From UMGS1696 sp964621165 (lineage in GTDB: Bacteria > Bacillota > Clostridia > Oscillospirales > CAG-272), in assembly GCA_964621165.1 (NCBI GenBank), contig CAZULC010000012.1:1-64000 (forward strand): DNA of 64,000 bases. The letters are read 5' to 3'. Shown in pieces: positions 8,203-16,555 of this stretch. A program made the position numbers and the translations under genes. The notes under the pieces are model-generated. The model was not told the DNA's origin. It did not search any database and saw only the letters and a list, made by a program, of their open reading frames with translations. Each line of letters starts with the position of its first letter. The first letter of the stretch is position 1.

Positions 8203-9342
8203 TTAGATTTCACTGAACTTAATTTCAACCTCGTGTCCGCATTCAGCCGAGCGGTTGATTCCGTCGATTATCGCCTGGTTGTAGAGAATCTGCGACGTTG
8301 GAACGGGTGCGGGTCCGTTTGTCTTTACCGCGTCGAGGAAGGAGCGGATCTTCTTGTCGAACAGTCCTCCCTTGCCTACGTTGGGCTGAATCGGGATTAC
8401 GGTTTCGGTCTGCGCGCCACATACGTCATGGTAGAGGGTCATGGGTCCGCCGACTGAGCCATTCCAGCAGTCCGTTGAGGGAATTCTCAGTGCGCCCTCA
8501 GTGCCGAAGATAATCGTGTCGCCGGGGGTGTTGACGTGCATTGCCCACGCGATTCTGAAGTCGAGGATTATGCCGCCCTCAAGTCTGATGAACGCCGCCG
8601 CGAAGTCGTCAACCGAGAACCTTGCCGCGTCAGCCCCGTTGTACTTGGGGTTCTTGCCGAAGAAGTCCGACGTGTAGCCGGATACGGTGAGGGGCTTCGG
8701 GTAGCCTATGGCGTTGAGCACCATGTCGAGGGAGTAGCAGCCGATGTCACCCAGCGCTCCAATGCCGCCCGTTGACTTCTCGATAAATGTGGAACCCGGG
8801 ATTCCTCGCCTTCTTCCGCCGCCGGTCTGGATGTAGTAAATCTTTCCGAGAACTCCCGACTCAACAATCTTCTTTATCATCTGCATGTTTGCGTCAAATC
8901 TGGGCTGGAAGCCTACGGATACGAACTTGCCGCTTGCCTTTTCCGCTCTGCAAACCGCTTCCGCTTCCTCGAGGGTTACGGAGAAGGGCTTTTCAAGAAG
9001 TACGGGAATTCCGTGCTCTAGGGCGTAGATTGTGGGGATGGCGTGCTGGGTGTTGTAGGTGCAGACCGACACTGCGTCAAGATCTTCGTTGTCGATCATT
9101 TCCTTGTGGGAGGGATAGAATCTCACGCCCTCGACGCCGAACCGCTTCATGAACGCCTCAGCCTTGCCGGGAATCAGATCCGCCGCGGCAACGATTTCAA
9201 CGTCGTCCTGGATTTTGTAGCTCTGGATGTGGGATTCCGCAATCCAGCCGGTGCCGATGATGCCGACCTTGAGCTTTTTTCCGGTGTGGGTGGTGGTTTC
9301 TTCTACAGTTTGTTTGAACTGACTGAGAACTGCGTCTGACAT
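8203..9342 (-). CDS. Gfo/Idh/MocA family NAD(P)-dependent oxidoreductase
   Basis: A 379-residue sugar or inositol dehydrogenase-like protein. After a 23-residue leader the Rossmann fold starts with VGIIGTGWIAESHIQSY. The family's EKP catalytic-lysine motif is LLEKPFSVTLEEAE (about residue 115). The C-terminal alpha/beta domain contains GGGIGALGDIGCYSLDMV-like residues that end in the usual GCHxxDxxxxL-type site. It closes a minus-strand cluster that includes a sugar-phosphate isomerase, and together they suggest use of an unusual sugar or polyol. The exact substrate cannot be read from sequence. AAAGG lies upstream of the ATG, and a terminator follows the stop. Confidence 0.9.
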   Translation of the reverse strand: MSDAVLSQFKQTVEETTTHTGKKLKVGIIGTGWIAESHIQSYKIQDDVEIVAAADLIPGKAEAFMKRFGVEGVRFYPSHKEMIDNEDLDAVSVCTYNTQHAIPTIYALEHGIPVLLEKPFSVTLEEAEAVCRAEKASGKFVSVGFQPRFDANMQMIKKIVESGVLGKIYYIQTGGGRRRGIPGSTFIEKSTGGIGALGDIGCYSLDMVLNAIGYPKPLTVSGYTSDFFGKNPKYNGADAARFSVDDFAAAFIRLEGGIILDFRIAWAMHVNTPGDTIIFGTEGALRIPSTDCWNGSVGGPMTLYHDVCGAQTETVIPIQPNVGKGGLFDKKIRSFLDAVKTNGPAPVPTSQILYNQAIIDGINRSAECGHEVEIKFSEI

Positions 9343-9425
9343 AATAGTAGACCGCCTTTCATTAAAATTTCTTATTTGTTAACGGAAAACAATCCCGTTT
9401 TGTTTTTTACTTGCGTAAGCTTTGG

Positions 9426-9652
9426 TCAATCCTCAATGACTTCTCCGTGGAGCCTGACTCTGCCGCCGTCGGGACAAGCTGCGTCGAACTTTGTCTCCCT
9501 TGTACTGCCACAGTCCAGCTTTCTTCCGTTGAGAAGGACGTAGACCGAGAGATAGATGCCGTTCCACAGCTCATGACACAGGGGAGGGCATAAGTCGCCA
9601 ACAATGAACTCCTGCCCCGGCTTTCGGTTATTGTCAGCTTTACTTTCGGAAT
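9426..9652 (-). pseudogene. TIGR04076-type small protein, damaged start and internal deletion
   Basis: The C-terminal part reads FIVGDLCPPLCHELWNGIYL, then a LLNGRKLDCG turn, and ends DGGRVRLHGEVIED, which I recognise as the TIGR04076 family of about 80-90 residues (function unknown). The N-terminal strand KVKLTITES is in another frame: about 15-20 bases appear deleted near 9617, where family members have an SRCRxG segment. The expected start is also altered: a perfect GGAGGTAAACC is followed by ATT CCG AAA instead of ATG. ATT can initiate weakly, but with the deletion the gene looks dead. It overlaps the end of the upstream esterase remnant. Confidence 0.65.
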
Positions 9653-10584
9653 GGTTTACCTCCGGATATTGGATTTATGATGTTTCCGAGCCAGTTAATC
9701 CGGCTGTTCATGCAGCTTTGAAGAATCCTGCTTTTCAGTGCCGATTCATATCCGTGATATGCGTCATTGACTTCGTGAAGAGTGCATTCTACGCCGTCGT
9801 TTTTCAGCCTGTCCGCGAGAATCACAGCCTCGTCGTGGAGCGCGTCAAATTCTGCGGCTTCGATGTATGTCGGCGGAAATCTGGCGTAAGACTCAGCCTC
9901 AGCCGGGTACGCATACTCGACCTTTTCGGGAAGTGTGCTGCCGAGATAGGCCTGCCACATTACTTTTGTAAGGCGTGAGTTCCAGACGGGTGTGTCGGTG
10001 TATTCTTTCATGGATTCGGTTCCCATGCGTCTGTCGGTTACGAGGGTATATAAGAACCAGTCCTGCCGGAGGTGGAATACCGCACTCCCGTGACATAAGA
10101 ACTGCCGAAAGCGCCAGATTTCCGCCCGCACTGTCGCCAAGCATGAATATTTTGTTCCGGTTGACGTTCAGTATGGCCGTGTTTGCGAGGACCCATTTAT
10201 AGGTTTCAAAGCAGTCCAGCGCGGGAGTGGGGAAGACGTGCTTCGGCGAAAGTTTGTAGTCAGCGCACACGACCTTGCATGGAAGCAGCTGGGCGTACAT
10301 TTTTGCTACTTTATAGTGTACTAAGGAGGCTCTGAGCATAAACCCGCCTCCGTGGAAGAAAACGACGCATGGCAGCTCTCCTTCTGATTCGGCAGACTCG
10401 ATTACCGACGTTTCAAGCACGTCCCATTGTACCCGGGAGTCCTGTACCGGCTCACCTTAACTCTGCTGTCACTTTTGCATCTGAACAGGCTGAGAGCGGC
10501 GTTCATCAGTGGAAATACTCTCACGTCCGGCGGAATTTTCAGCCGTGCTATTCCCCTCAGGTCCCTGTCAAGAGGGTACTTCAC
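9640..10584 (-). pseudogene. HSL-type alpha/beta-hydrolase (esterase) with two frameshifts
   Basis: The ancestral product was a hormone-sensitive-lipase-family esterase of about 310 residues. The oxyanion-hole motif is VVFFHGGGFML, the nucleophile elbow is GDSAGGN, the acid is in AEFDALHDE, and the histidine is in NDAYHGYE. The frame changes near 10423, between GYNGT and VLETSVIES, and again near 10050, between GLVLIYP and VTDRRMGTESMKEY. Each change is a single-base indel of opposite sign. All catalytic motifs survive in the DNA. The GTG start overlaps the stop of the upstream isomerase gene, so this was the second gene of the cluster. A consensus error could explain the same pattern. Confidence 0.75.
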
Positions 10585-11402
10585 CAGCCGATTGAGCGGA
10601 GGTATTCGCGGCTCGCCTTGATGGAGTCCATTCTCGACAGTCCCATTGACGGCTCGTCCTGTTCAACTACAACCCATTCGGCTCCGGCCTTAACGGAAGC
10701 GTCAAGAATCGCGGGCATGTCCTGCATACCGTGGCCCACCGGTCGGAACTCGAAAGATGAAGGCTCGTTTGATTCCGCCTCTTCTATGCCGATGAGGGCG
10801 TAGAGGTGGGAGGGCAGCTTGCCTGTCAGGTTGAAGTCCTTGAGATGAACTACGGGTGCGCGTCCGGAATACTTCAATATATAGTCAGCCGGATGCTCGC
10901 CGCCGATGTTTACCCAGCAGGTGTCAAGTTCGGTCTGGAGATACTCCGCCGGAACCCGTGAGTAGAGAATGTCAAGCCCGTACTCCCCGTCGATTTTCCT
11001 GAACTCGAAGTCGTGGTTGTGGTAGAGCAGGGTGATTCCGTGTTCTTTGGCAATCTCACCCAGACGTGCGATTTCGTTGATGGTGGAATAAAAATGCTCC
11101 GCTCCGGGACGTCTTTCCTCGGTGACGTAGGGAACCGCGGCGTACTTGCATCCGATAGTGCGGTAGTCCTCGAAAACTCGGTCCGGGTCGGCGAGCATTT
11201 CAACCAGCGGGATGTGGGCTGACATGGGCTTTAAGTCATAAGCGTCGCAGAGTCCGCGGATGTAGTCGGGGGAGAGGCCGTAGAGTCCAGCGAACTCAAC
11301 TCCGTCGTAGCCCATTTCCTTTATTTTAAAGAGGGTTTTTGCTAGGTCAGCCTCAGCCTCGTCTCTTACCGAATAAACCTGAACGGCAACAGGAAGTGAC
11401 AT
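10581..11402 (-). CDS. Sugar phosphate isomerase/epimerase (xylose isomerase-like TIM barrel)
   Basis: A 273-residue AP-endonuclease-2-type TIM barrel. Features are VQVYSVRDEAEADLAKTL at the N-terminus, a GYDGVEFAGLYG strand, LLYHNHDFEF and ELDTCWV as metal-binding strands, and VVVEQDEP near the C-terminus. These supply the E, D, H and E ligands of the usual divalent metal site. The ATG at 11402 is chosen over the one at 11423 because AAAGGTAGG lies between them at the proper distance. It leads a minus-strand operon with an esterase (broken), a TIGR04076 protein (broken) and a Gfo/Idh dehydrogenase. Such pairs act in catabolism of inositol or rare sugars. The substrate is unknown. Confidence 0.88.
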   Translation of the reverse strand: MSLPVAVQVYSVRDEAEADLAKTLFKIKEMGYDGVEFAGLYGLSPDYIRGLCDAYDLKPMSAHIPLVEMLADPDRVFEDYRTIGCKYAAVPYVTEERRPGAEHFYSTINEIARLGEIAKEHGITLLYHNHDFEFRKIDGEYGLDILYSRVPAEYLQTELDTCWVNIGGEHPADYILKYSGRAPVVHLKDFNLTGKLPSHLYALIGIEEAESNEPSSFEFRPVGHGMQDMPAILDASVKAGAEWVVVEQDEPSMGLSRMDSIKASREYLRSIGW

Positions 11403-11534
11403 AATGATGTACCTACCTTTCATGGATTATATTATAGGAAGTTTCATTTATTATTAATATGATTTTAGGCTTTCCTTGAAAATACTGAAATACCTTGGCA
11501 ACGCGGATTTTTTAATCATCACCGCTGTAATTTC

Positions 11535-11563
11535 ATTATATCTTAATCGCTGACTAAAATCAA
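11535..11563 (-). promoter_or_regulatory. Promoter TTGATT-17-TATAAT for the isomerase operon
   Basis: On the minus strand TTGATT and a consensus TATAAT are spaced by 17 bp. The -10 ends about 130 bp before the isomerase start, which leaves an AT-rich leader without an obvious structure. The region between the divergent isomerase and guaB genes holds this promoter, the guaB promoter, and nothing else I can identify. Confidence 0.6.
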
Positions 11564-11687
11564 GGCTTTTATTAAAAAATATAAAAAAACGCAAAAAATC
11601 TTTTCCCGATTATTCATCTTTCACCTGCGGGCTTTGAATGCTGTAATTTCACCCCGCAAAAGTGCAAAAAATTGTTGTTTTTGTCAA

Positions 11688-11716
11688 TTGACAACGGGCG
11701 GCGGAAAGTGTATAAT
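11688..11716 (+). promoter_or_regulatory. Consensus promoter TTGACA-17-TATAAT of guaB
   Basis: Both hexamers match the vegetative consensus perfectly and the spacer is 17 bp. It lies 62 bp before the guaB start. I saw no purine riboswitch in the leader. Confidence 0.92.
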
Positions 11717-11778
11717 CCCTCTAATATTCGGATATGCAAAAAACACACTATAATAATGAAGAAAGGTATGGTATTGGT

Positions 11779-13257
11779 ATGGCATCAGACTTTATCGCAA
11801 GCAAAATCGCCTATGAAGGACTGACCTTCGACGACGTTCTCCTCATCCCTGCAAGGAGCGAGGTTCTCCCCGGCACCGTTTCCCTGAAAACCAAGCTCAC
11901 CAAGAAAATCGAGCTTAACATTCCCCTCATGAGCGCGGCAATGGACACCGTTACCGAATACGCTCTGGCTATAGCTATGGCGCGTGAAGGCGGAATAGGA
12001 ATCATTCACAAGAATATGACAATCGAGCAGCAATGCGACCAGGTTGAAAGGGTAAAGAGAAGCGAAAACGGAGTTATAACCAACCCCTTCTTCCTTCATC
12101 CTGACAACTACGTCTACGAGGCTGACGAGCTGATGGGAAAGTACAAAATCTCAGGCGTGCCGATATGCGACGACGACGGCGTTCTCATAGGAATCATCAC
12201 AAACCGTGACCTGCGTTTCATGACCGACTTCAACGTTCCCATCGAGGGAGTCATGACCAAGGAAAACCTGATTACGGTTCCCGTCGGCACAACTCTCGAG
12301 CAGGCAAAGGAGATTCTGCGCAAGCACAAGGTGGAAAAGCTCCCCATAGTGGACTCCGAGAACAAGCTCCGCGGCCTCATCACCATCAAGGACATAGAAA
12401 AGGCTGATCGTTACCCCAACGCAGCAAAGGACGATCATGGACGGCTTCTCTGCGGCGCGGCAATCGGCGTTACAAAGGACGTAAAGGACAGAGCAGGCTC
12501 TCTTCTCGAAGCGGGAGCTGACGTTCTGGTTCTCGACTCAGCCCATGGACACAGCCAGAACATTTTAAACTGCATATATAAAATAAAGGAAGCATATCCC
12601 GAGTGCCAGCTCATTGCCGGAAACATCGCCACAAGCGAAGCCGCGCATGATTTGATTTCCGCGGGAGTGGACGCGGTCAAGGTAGGTATAGGACCCGGCT
12701 CCATCTGTACGACGCGTGTAGTTGCCGGAATAGGCGTACCCCAGATTACGGCCATCATGAATGCCTACTCGGAAGCAATGGAGTCAGGAATACCGGTTAT
12801 AGCCGACGGCGGAATCAAGTACAGCGGAGACCTCCCCAAAGCCATAGCGGCAGGAGCAAGCGCAATCATGATAGGCTCCCTTTTTGCCGGATGCGAGGAA
12901 AGCCCTGGAGCCACTGAAATCTATCAGGGCAGACGGTTCAAGGTATACCGCGGCATGGGTTCCCTTGCGGCAATGGAGAAAGGCTCCAAAGACAGATACT
13001 TCCAGGAAGGCGCGAGAAAGCTTGTTCCCGAGGGAGTCGAAGGGCGCGTACCCTACAAAGGACCTCTGTCAGACACCGTATTCCAGATGATGGGCGGACT
13101 GAGAGCCGGCATGGGCTACTGTGGCGCGGCAGACATTCCTACCCTGAGAGAAACCGGAAAATTCGTAAAGATGTCCGGCAACGGCCTGAGAGAATCCCAT
13201 CCTCACGACATCTCGATTACAAAAGAAGCCCCGAACTACTCCGCGTTACCAATGTAG
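11779..13257 (+). CDS. guaB: IMP dehydrogenase
   Basis: Catalyses NAD-dependent oxidation of IMP to XMP, the committed step of GMP synthesis. The 492-residue product has the family layout: an N-terminal barrel start (YEGLTFDDVLLIPARS), two CBS domains at about residues 95-215 (GVPICDDDGVLIGIITNRDL and VEKLPIVDSENKLRGLITIK), and the catalytic loop GIGPGSICTTRVVAGIGVPQ with the active-site cysteine. The flap is GMGSLAAM. The start at 11779 is preferred because an ATG at 11734 would leave almost no leader after the promoter and lacks a ribosome binding site. The gene ends in TAG, which shows that TAG is a normal stop here. Tandem repeat elements begin at the stop codon. Confidence 0.96.
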   Translation: MASDFIASKIAYEGLTFDDVLLIPARSEVLPGTVSLKTKLTKKIELNIPLMSAAMDTVTEYALAIAMAREGGIGIIHKNMTIEQQCDQVERVKRSENGVITNPFFLHPDNYVYEADELMGKYKISGVPICDDDGVLIGIITNRDLRFMTDFNVPIEGVMTKENLITVPVGTTLEQAKEILRKHKVEKLPIVDSENKLRGLITIKDIEKADRYPNAAKDDHGRLLCGAAIGVTKDVKDRAGSLLEAGADVLVLDSAHGHSQNILNCIYKIKEAYPECQLIAGNIATSEAAHDLISAGVDAVKVGIGPGSICTTRVVAGIGVPQITAIMNAYSEAMESGIPVIADGGIKYSGDLPKAIAAGASAIMIGSLFAGCEESPGATEIYQGRRFKVYRGMGSLAAMEKGSKDRYFQEGARKLVPEGVEGRVPYKGPLSDTVFQMMGGLRAGMGYCGAADIPTLRETGKFVKMSGNGLRESHPHDISITKEAPNYSALPM

Positions 13258-13340
13258 TCGGGAAGCCCCGACAGGCTATCACGGCGTTTATATAGCTGAG
13301 TAGGAGAAAGCTCCCACGACCATATGCCTAAGATCCCGCA
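13257..13340 (+). repeat. Dispersed repeat element, tandem unit 1 after guaB
   Basis: An 84-nt unit starting GTCGGGAAGCCCCGAC, itself a 6-bp-stem hairpin, with a second hairpin GGAGAAAGCTCC and ending GATCCCGCA. It begins at the last base of the guaB stop. Unit 2 follows head to tail. Confidence 0.8.
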
Positions 13341-13423
13341 GTCGGGAAGCCCCGACGGGCTTCACGGCGTTTGTTAGGCTAAGTTGGAGAAAGCTCCCAC
13401 GACCTTATACCTAAGCTTCCGCA
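13341..13423 (+). repeat. Dispersed repeat element, tandem unit 2 after guaB
   Basis: An 83-nt direct copy of unit 1. The hairpin sequences GTCGGGAAGCCCCGAC and GGAGAAAGCTCC are unchanged and the bases between them differ. Conservation of both stems with variable linkers suggests that structure matters. Confidence 0.8.
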
Positions 13424-13447
13424 ATGAAATAAAGCAACAATAGAAAA

Positions 13448-13496
13448 TCCCCGTTACGGTCTGCAAGTCATGCCAACCGCTTCGGGGAATTTTTTA
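13448..13496. terminator. Bidirectional terminator between guaB and the acetyltransferase
   Basis: TCCCCG at 13448 pairs with CGGGGA at 13483, with GGT/ACC pairs further in, and ATTTTTT follows on the plus strand. The acetyltransferase stop codon lies within its right edge on the minus strand. Confidence 0.75.
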
Positions 13497-14126
13497 CTTC
13501 ACATTATCGAACTTCGCCGGGTCAATCTTTCTGTCCCTGAAATAATACTCCCGGTCGTGCCCGTCTATCTCACGCAATACCCGGCAGGGATTACCAACCG
13601 CAACAACGCCGGAGGGAATATCCTTTGTCACCACGCTGCCCGCGCCGATTACCGAGTTGTCGCCGATTGTCACTCCCGGAAGAATCACAGCACCCGCGCC
13701 AATCCAGCAGTTTTTTCCGATGTGAACCGGTATGTTGTACTGGTACACCGCGCGTCTCAGGCTGGGGTCGATGGGATGTCCCGCCGTGGCTATTGTAACG
13801 TTCGGCCCAATCATGGTGGACTCTCCTATGTAGATACAGCTGTCGTCAACCAGAGTCAGGTTGAAGTTGGCGTAGACGTTCTTTCCCATGTACACGTGCC
13901 GTCCTCCCCAATTTGCGTGAAGCGGAGGTTCGATATAGCAGCCCTCGCCTATTTCGGCGAACATGGACTCAAGCAGCTCACGGCGTTTCTTAACCTCCGA
14001 CGGGCGGGTTTGGTTGTAGTCGTATTGAAGCTCGAGACAGGCCGCCTGCTCAGACGCGATTTCCTCGTCCGCACAGATGTAGAGGTCCCCGTCAAGCATT
14101 TTCTGTTTGGCTGATTTTTCACTCAT
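13494..14126 (-). CDS. Sugar O-acetyltransferase (maltose/galactoside acetyltransferase type, left-handed beta-helix)
   Basis: A 210-residue member of the LacA/Maa family that transfers acetyl from acetyl-CoA to a sugar hydroxyl. An N-terminal Mac domain (KMLDGDLYICADEEIASEQ) precedes hexapeptide repeats such as IGESTMIGPNVTIATAGHPI, where the histidine is the catalytic base. The coil continues through NCWIGAGAVILPGVTIGDNS and VIGAGSVVTKDIPSG. The start at 14126 gives a standard N-terminus and has GGGAG 10 bases upstream. An in-frame upstream ATG at 14207 would add an atypical 27-residue extension. Monocistronic, with a shared terminator. The true sugar acceptor is unknown. Confidence 0.92.
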   Translation of the reverse strand: MSEKSAKQKMLDGDLYICADEEIASEQAACLELQYDYNQTRPSEVKKRRELLESMFAEIGEGCYIEPPLHANWGGRHVYMGKNVYANFNLTLVDDSCIYIGESTMIGPNVTIATAGHPIDPSLRRAVYQYNIPVHIGKNCWIGAGAVILPGVTIGDNSVIGAGSVVTKDIPSGVVAVGNPCRVLREIDGHDREYYFRDRKIDPAKFDNVK

Positions 14127-14228
14127 TTTTGATGGTGCTCCCGTAATTTTCCGAAAAGTCGGATTTTTTCCGTCCCATATTATAGCATAATTCACGCTCA
14201 GATTCAATAAGCAGATTCAATAAGTTTC

Positions 14229-14257
14229 TTGACAACCGCCCGCCGTCATGGTATAAT
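14229..14257 (+). promoter_or_regulatory. Consensus -35/-10 promoter of the hydrogenase cluster
   Basis: TTGACA at 14229 and TATAAT at 14252 with a 17-bp spacer, about 57 bp before the first gene. Its strength suggests constitutive transcription of the cluster. Confidence 0.9.
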
Positions 14258-14313
14258 AATGATGAATAAATAGCAGAATTAAAATTCAATTTATACTTTC
14301 ATGGAGGGTACAT

Positions 14314-14556
14314 ATGAAAATCACAGTTTGCATCGGAAGCTCATGTCATCTCAAGGGTTCGAGATACGTAGTCGAGAACATCCAGCGTCTCATCAAGGAA
14401 AACAACCTCTCCGACAAGGTTGACATCGCCGGAACATTCTGCATGAACAAATGTCAGCATGGAGTCTGCGTGACGGTTGACGACAAGTTCTGCTCCGTTT
14501 CCCCTGACACTGTCGAAGATTTCTTCAAAAACGAAGTCCTTGCGAAGGTTCAGTAA
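14314..14556 (+). CDS. Thioredoxin-fold [2Fe-2S] ferredoxin, HfsA/NuoE-like
   Basis: An 80-residue electron carrier. The four cluster ligands are visible: C6 and C11 in VCIGSSCHLKGS and C44 and C48 in TFCMNKCQHG, the CxxxxC...CxxxC pattern of NuoE and HydC-type proteins. It is the first gene behind a consensus promoter, with GGAGG before the ATG, and is followed by a paralogue and two hydrogenase proteins. In Thermoanaerobacterium-type hfs clusters a comparable small protein precedes the PAS-linked hydrogenase. A role in passing electrons between the hydrogenase-like sensor and ferredoxin is an inference. Confidence 0.88.
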   Translation: MKITVCIGSSCHLKGSRYVVENIQRLIKENNLSDKVDIAGTFCMNKCQHGVCVTVDDKFCSVSPDTVEDFFKNEVLAKVQ

Positions 14557-14568
14557 CTGAGGTCGGGC

Positions 14569-14826
14569 ATGGTTATAGAAATCTGTATCGGAAGCTCCTG
14601 CTTTCTCAAGGGTTCACAGGAAATAATTGAGCTTATGCAGAAAGCCATAGCCGACAACGGACTTGATGCGGATGTTGCTCTCGGCGGAAGCTTCTGCACG
14701 GGAAAATGAAACAGGGAAGGCGTTCAGGTCACAATCGACGGCGAGGTGTTCTGTGGGGTAACGCGCGAAAACTTCAAGGAATTCTTCGAAAAGAACGTGC
14801 TCAAAAAAATCAAGGGCTTATTTTAA
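14569..14826 (+). pseudogene. Second [2Fe-2S] ferredoxin-like gene with in-frame UGA at a ligand cysteine
   Basis: The frame MVIEICIGSSCFLKGSQEII is a paralogue of the preceding gene. It is interrupted at codon 47 by TGA (14707-14709) and resumes without frame change to a TAA at 14824. Alignment with the paralogue (TFCMNKC against SFCTGK-stop) puts the UGA exactly on the fourth cysteine ligand. That position would suit selenocysteine. However, I see no clear SECIS stem-loop just after the UGA, and the next genes carry UAA and UAG stops that selenocysteine cannot explain. A one-base nonsense change (TGC or TGT to TGA) is the simpler reading. Without readthrough the 46-residue product lacks one ligand. 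Confidence 0.7.
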
Positions 14827-14878
14827 GGGTCAGCCGAAAAGTCAGGCAAAAATGAATAACTGAAAGGAAAAACGCCGT

Positions 14879-16555
14879 ATGGCAAGCTGTCTTACTTAAA
14901 AAAAATCCAACTGTCAAAACTGCTATAAATGTATCCGTCACTGTCCGGTGAAGTCCATACGCTTTTCCGGAAACCAGGCGCACATCATCGGAAACGAGTG
15001 CATTCTCTGCGGTCAGTGCTTTGTCGTATGTCCGCAGAACGCAAAGAAAATCGTTGACGAGACCGAAAAGGCAAAGGTTCTGATTCAGTCCGGCGACCCG
15101 GTTTACGCAAGCCTTGCTCCTTCCTTTATCGCAAACTACGAGGGAAGCGGAATCGATGGTATGCGTGAGGCTCTCACCAAGCTTGGCTTTGCCGGAGTAG
15201 AGGGGACTGCAATTGGAGCTACATACGTAAAGCGCGAGTACGAGCGTCTTCTTCATGAAGAAAACCGGGACATTCTGATAAGCTCCTGCTGTCACTCCAT
15301 CAATCTGCTTATCCAGAAGTACTTCCCGCGGGAACTGCCCTACCTTGCCGATGTTCTCTCCCCCGTGCAGGCTCACTGCAAGGACATAAAGAAGCGTCAT
15401 CCGGGAGCAAAAACCGTGTTCATAGGACCCTGCGTGGCCAAGAAGGACGAAGCCAAGTACTACGAGGGTCTTGTTGACGCTGTTCTGACTTTTGAAGAGC
15501 TGACTAAATGGCTTGAAGCCGAAAAAATAGAGATTCCGGAAATCATGGACTCAAGTGAACAGAGCCGTGCGAGATTCTTCCCCACAACCGGCGGTATCCT
15601 CAAGACCATGGCGCAGAACGAGCCGGGTTACACCTACATAGCGATCGACGGCGTGCAGAACTGCATTGACGCTCTCCGTGACATCGAAAACGGATCAATG
15701 CACAAGTGCTTTATCGAGATGTCAGCTTGTGCCGGAAGCTGCGTTGGCGATCCCATAATGGAGAAGTACCACAAATCCCCGGTGAGGGAGTACATCTTCG
15801 TGTCAAACTACGCCGGTCAGAAGGACTTTGACGTTCCCCAGCCTGACGAGATTCAGATGCGCAAGACCTTTACCTTTATCGAAAAGAAGGCTGAAATCCC
15901 GACAGACGAGCAGATCCGCGATATTCTCCGACAGATGGGCAAGTACAAGCCATCGGACGAGCTGAACTGCGGCTCCTGCGGCTACGACATCTGCCGGGAA
16001 AAGGCTGTGGCTATATTCCAGGGAAAAGCCGAAATCTCCATGTGCCTGCCCTACCTCAAGGACAAAGCCGAGAGCTTCTCAGACAGCATTGTCAACAACA
16101 CGCCAAACGATATTATCGTCCTCAACGAAAAGCTTGAGGTTCAGCAGATAAACAACGCCGCTCTGAAGATCATGAACATCCGCTCAGCTTCCGACGTTTT
16201 GAGCGATCAGGTAGTGCGCATTCTCGAGCCGGAGGTGTTCAATGAGGTTTTAGAGAGCGGAAAGAACGTGAAGGACCAGCGTGTTTACCTCGCAGAGTAC
16301 TCGAAATATGTAGAATAGTCCGTCTTCTACGACCATGACTACAAGCTCTTAATCTGCCTCATGCGCGACGTCACTGAGGAAGAAACCGAGAAGGAAAAGA
16401 AGGAAAACATCAGCCGCCAGACGGTGGAAATTGCCGACAAGGTTGTGGACAAGCAGATGAGAATCGTGCAGAAAATCGCGTCTCTTCTCGGTGAGACTGC
16501 CGCTGAGACAAAGATTGCGCTGACCAAGCTGAAGGAGTCCATAAAAGATGAATGA
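14879..16555 (+). pseudogene. hfsB: Sensory [FeFe]-hydrogenase with PAS domain (HfsB type), two in-frame stops
   Basis: Reconstructed length is 558 residues. Two 4Fe-4S motifs (NCQNCYKCIRHCP and ECILCGQCFVVCP) lead into an H-cluster domain with ISSCCHSIN, FIGPCVAKKDE and EMSACAGSCVGDP. A CGSCGYDICREKA Fe-S motif follows, then a PAS domain (NDIIVLNEKLEVQQINNAAL) and a coiled C-terminus. This is the group C/sensory arrangement, thought to sense H2 or redox state. TAA at 14897-14899 is codon 7, before the first cluster. TAG at 16316-16318 falls inside the PAS region. Internal starts would lose the first cluster. GAAAGG precedes the ATG. The 3' end overlaps the phosphatase start. Confidence 0.8.

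Noticed and set aside
11424..11733. Purine riboswitch before guaB
   Set aside because: The transcript from the consensus promoter leaves only about 60 nt, without the three-way junction bases.
13255..13257. TAG recoded as a sense codon across the genome
   Set aside because: guaB ends at this TAG exactly where IMP dehydrogenases end, and the MBL-fold gene (28476) and the 47.5 kb gene also end in TAG. Internal TAGs elsewhere are better explained by nonsense changes.
14810..15400. Open frame on the minus strand opposite hfsB
   Set aside because: It is antisense to a region with clear Fe-S and H-cluster motifs and has no family-like sequence, so it is a composition shadow.
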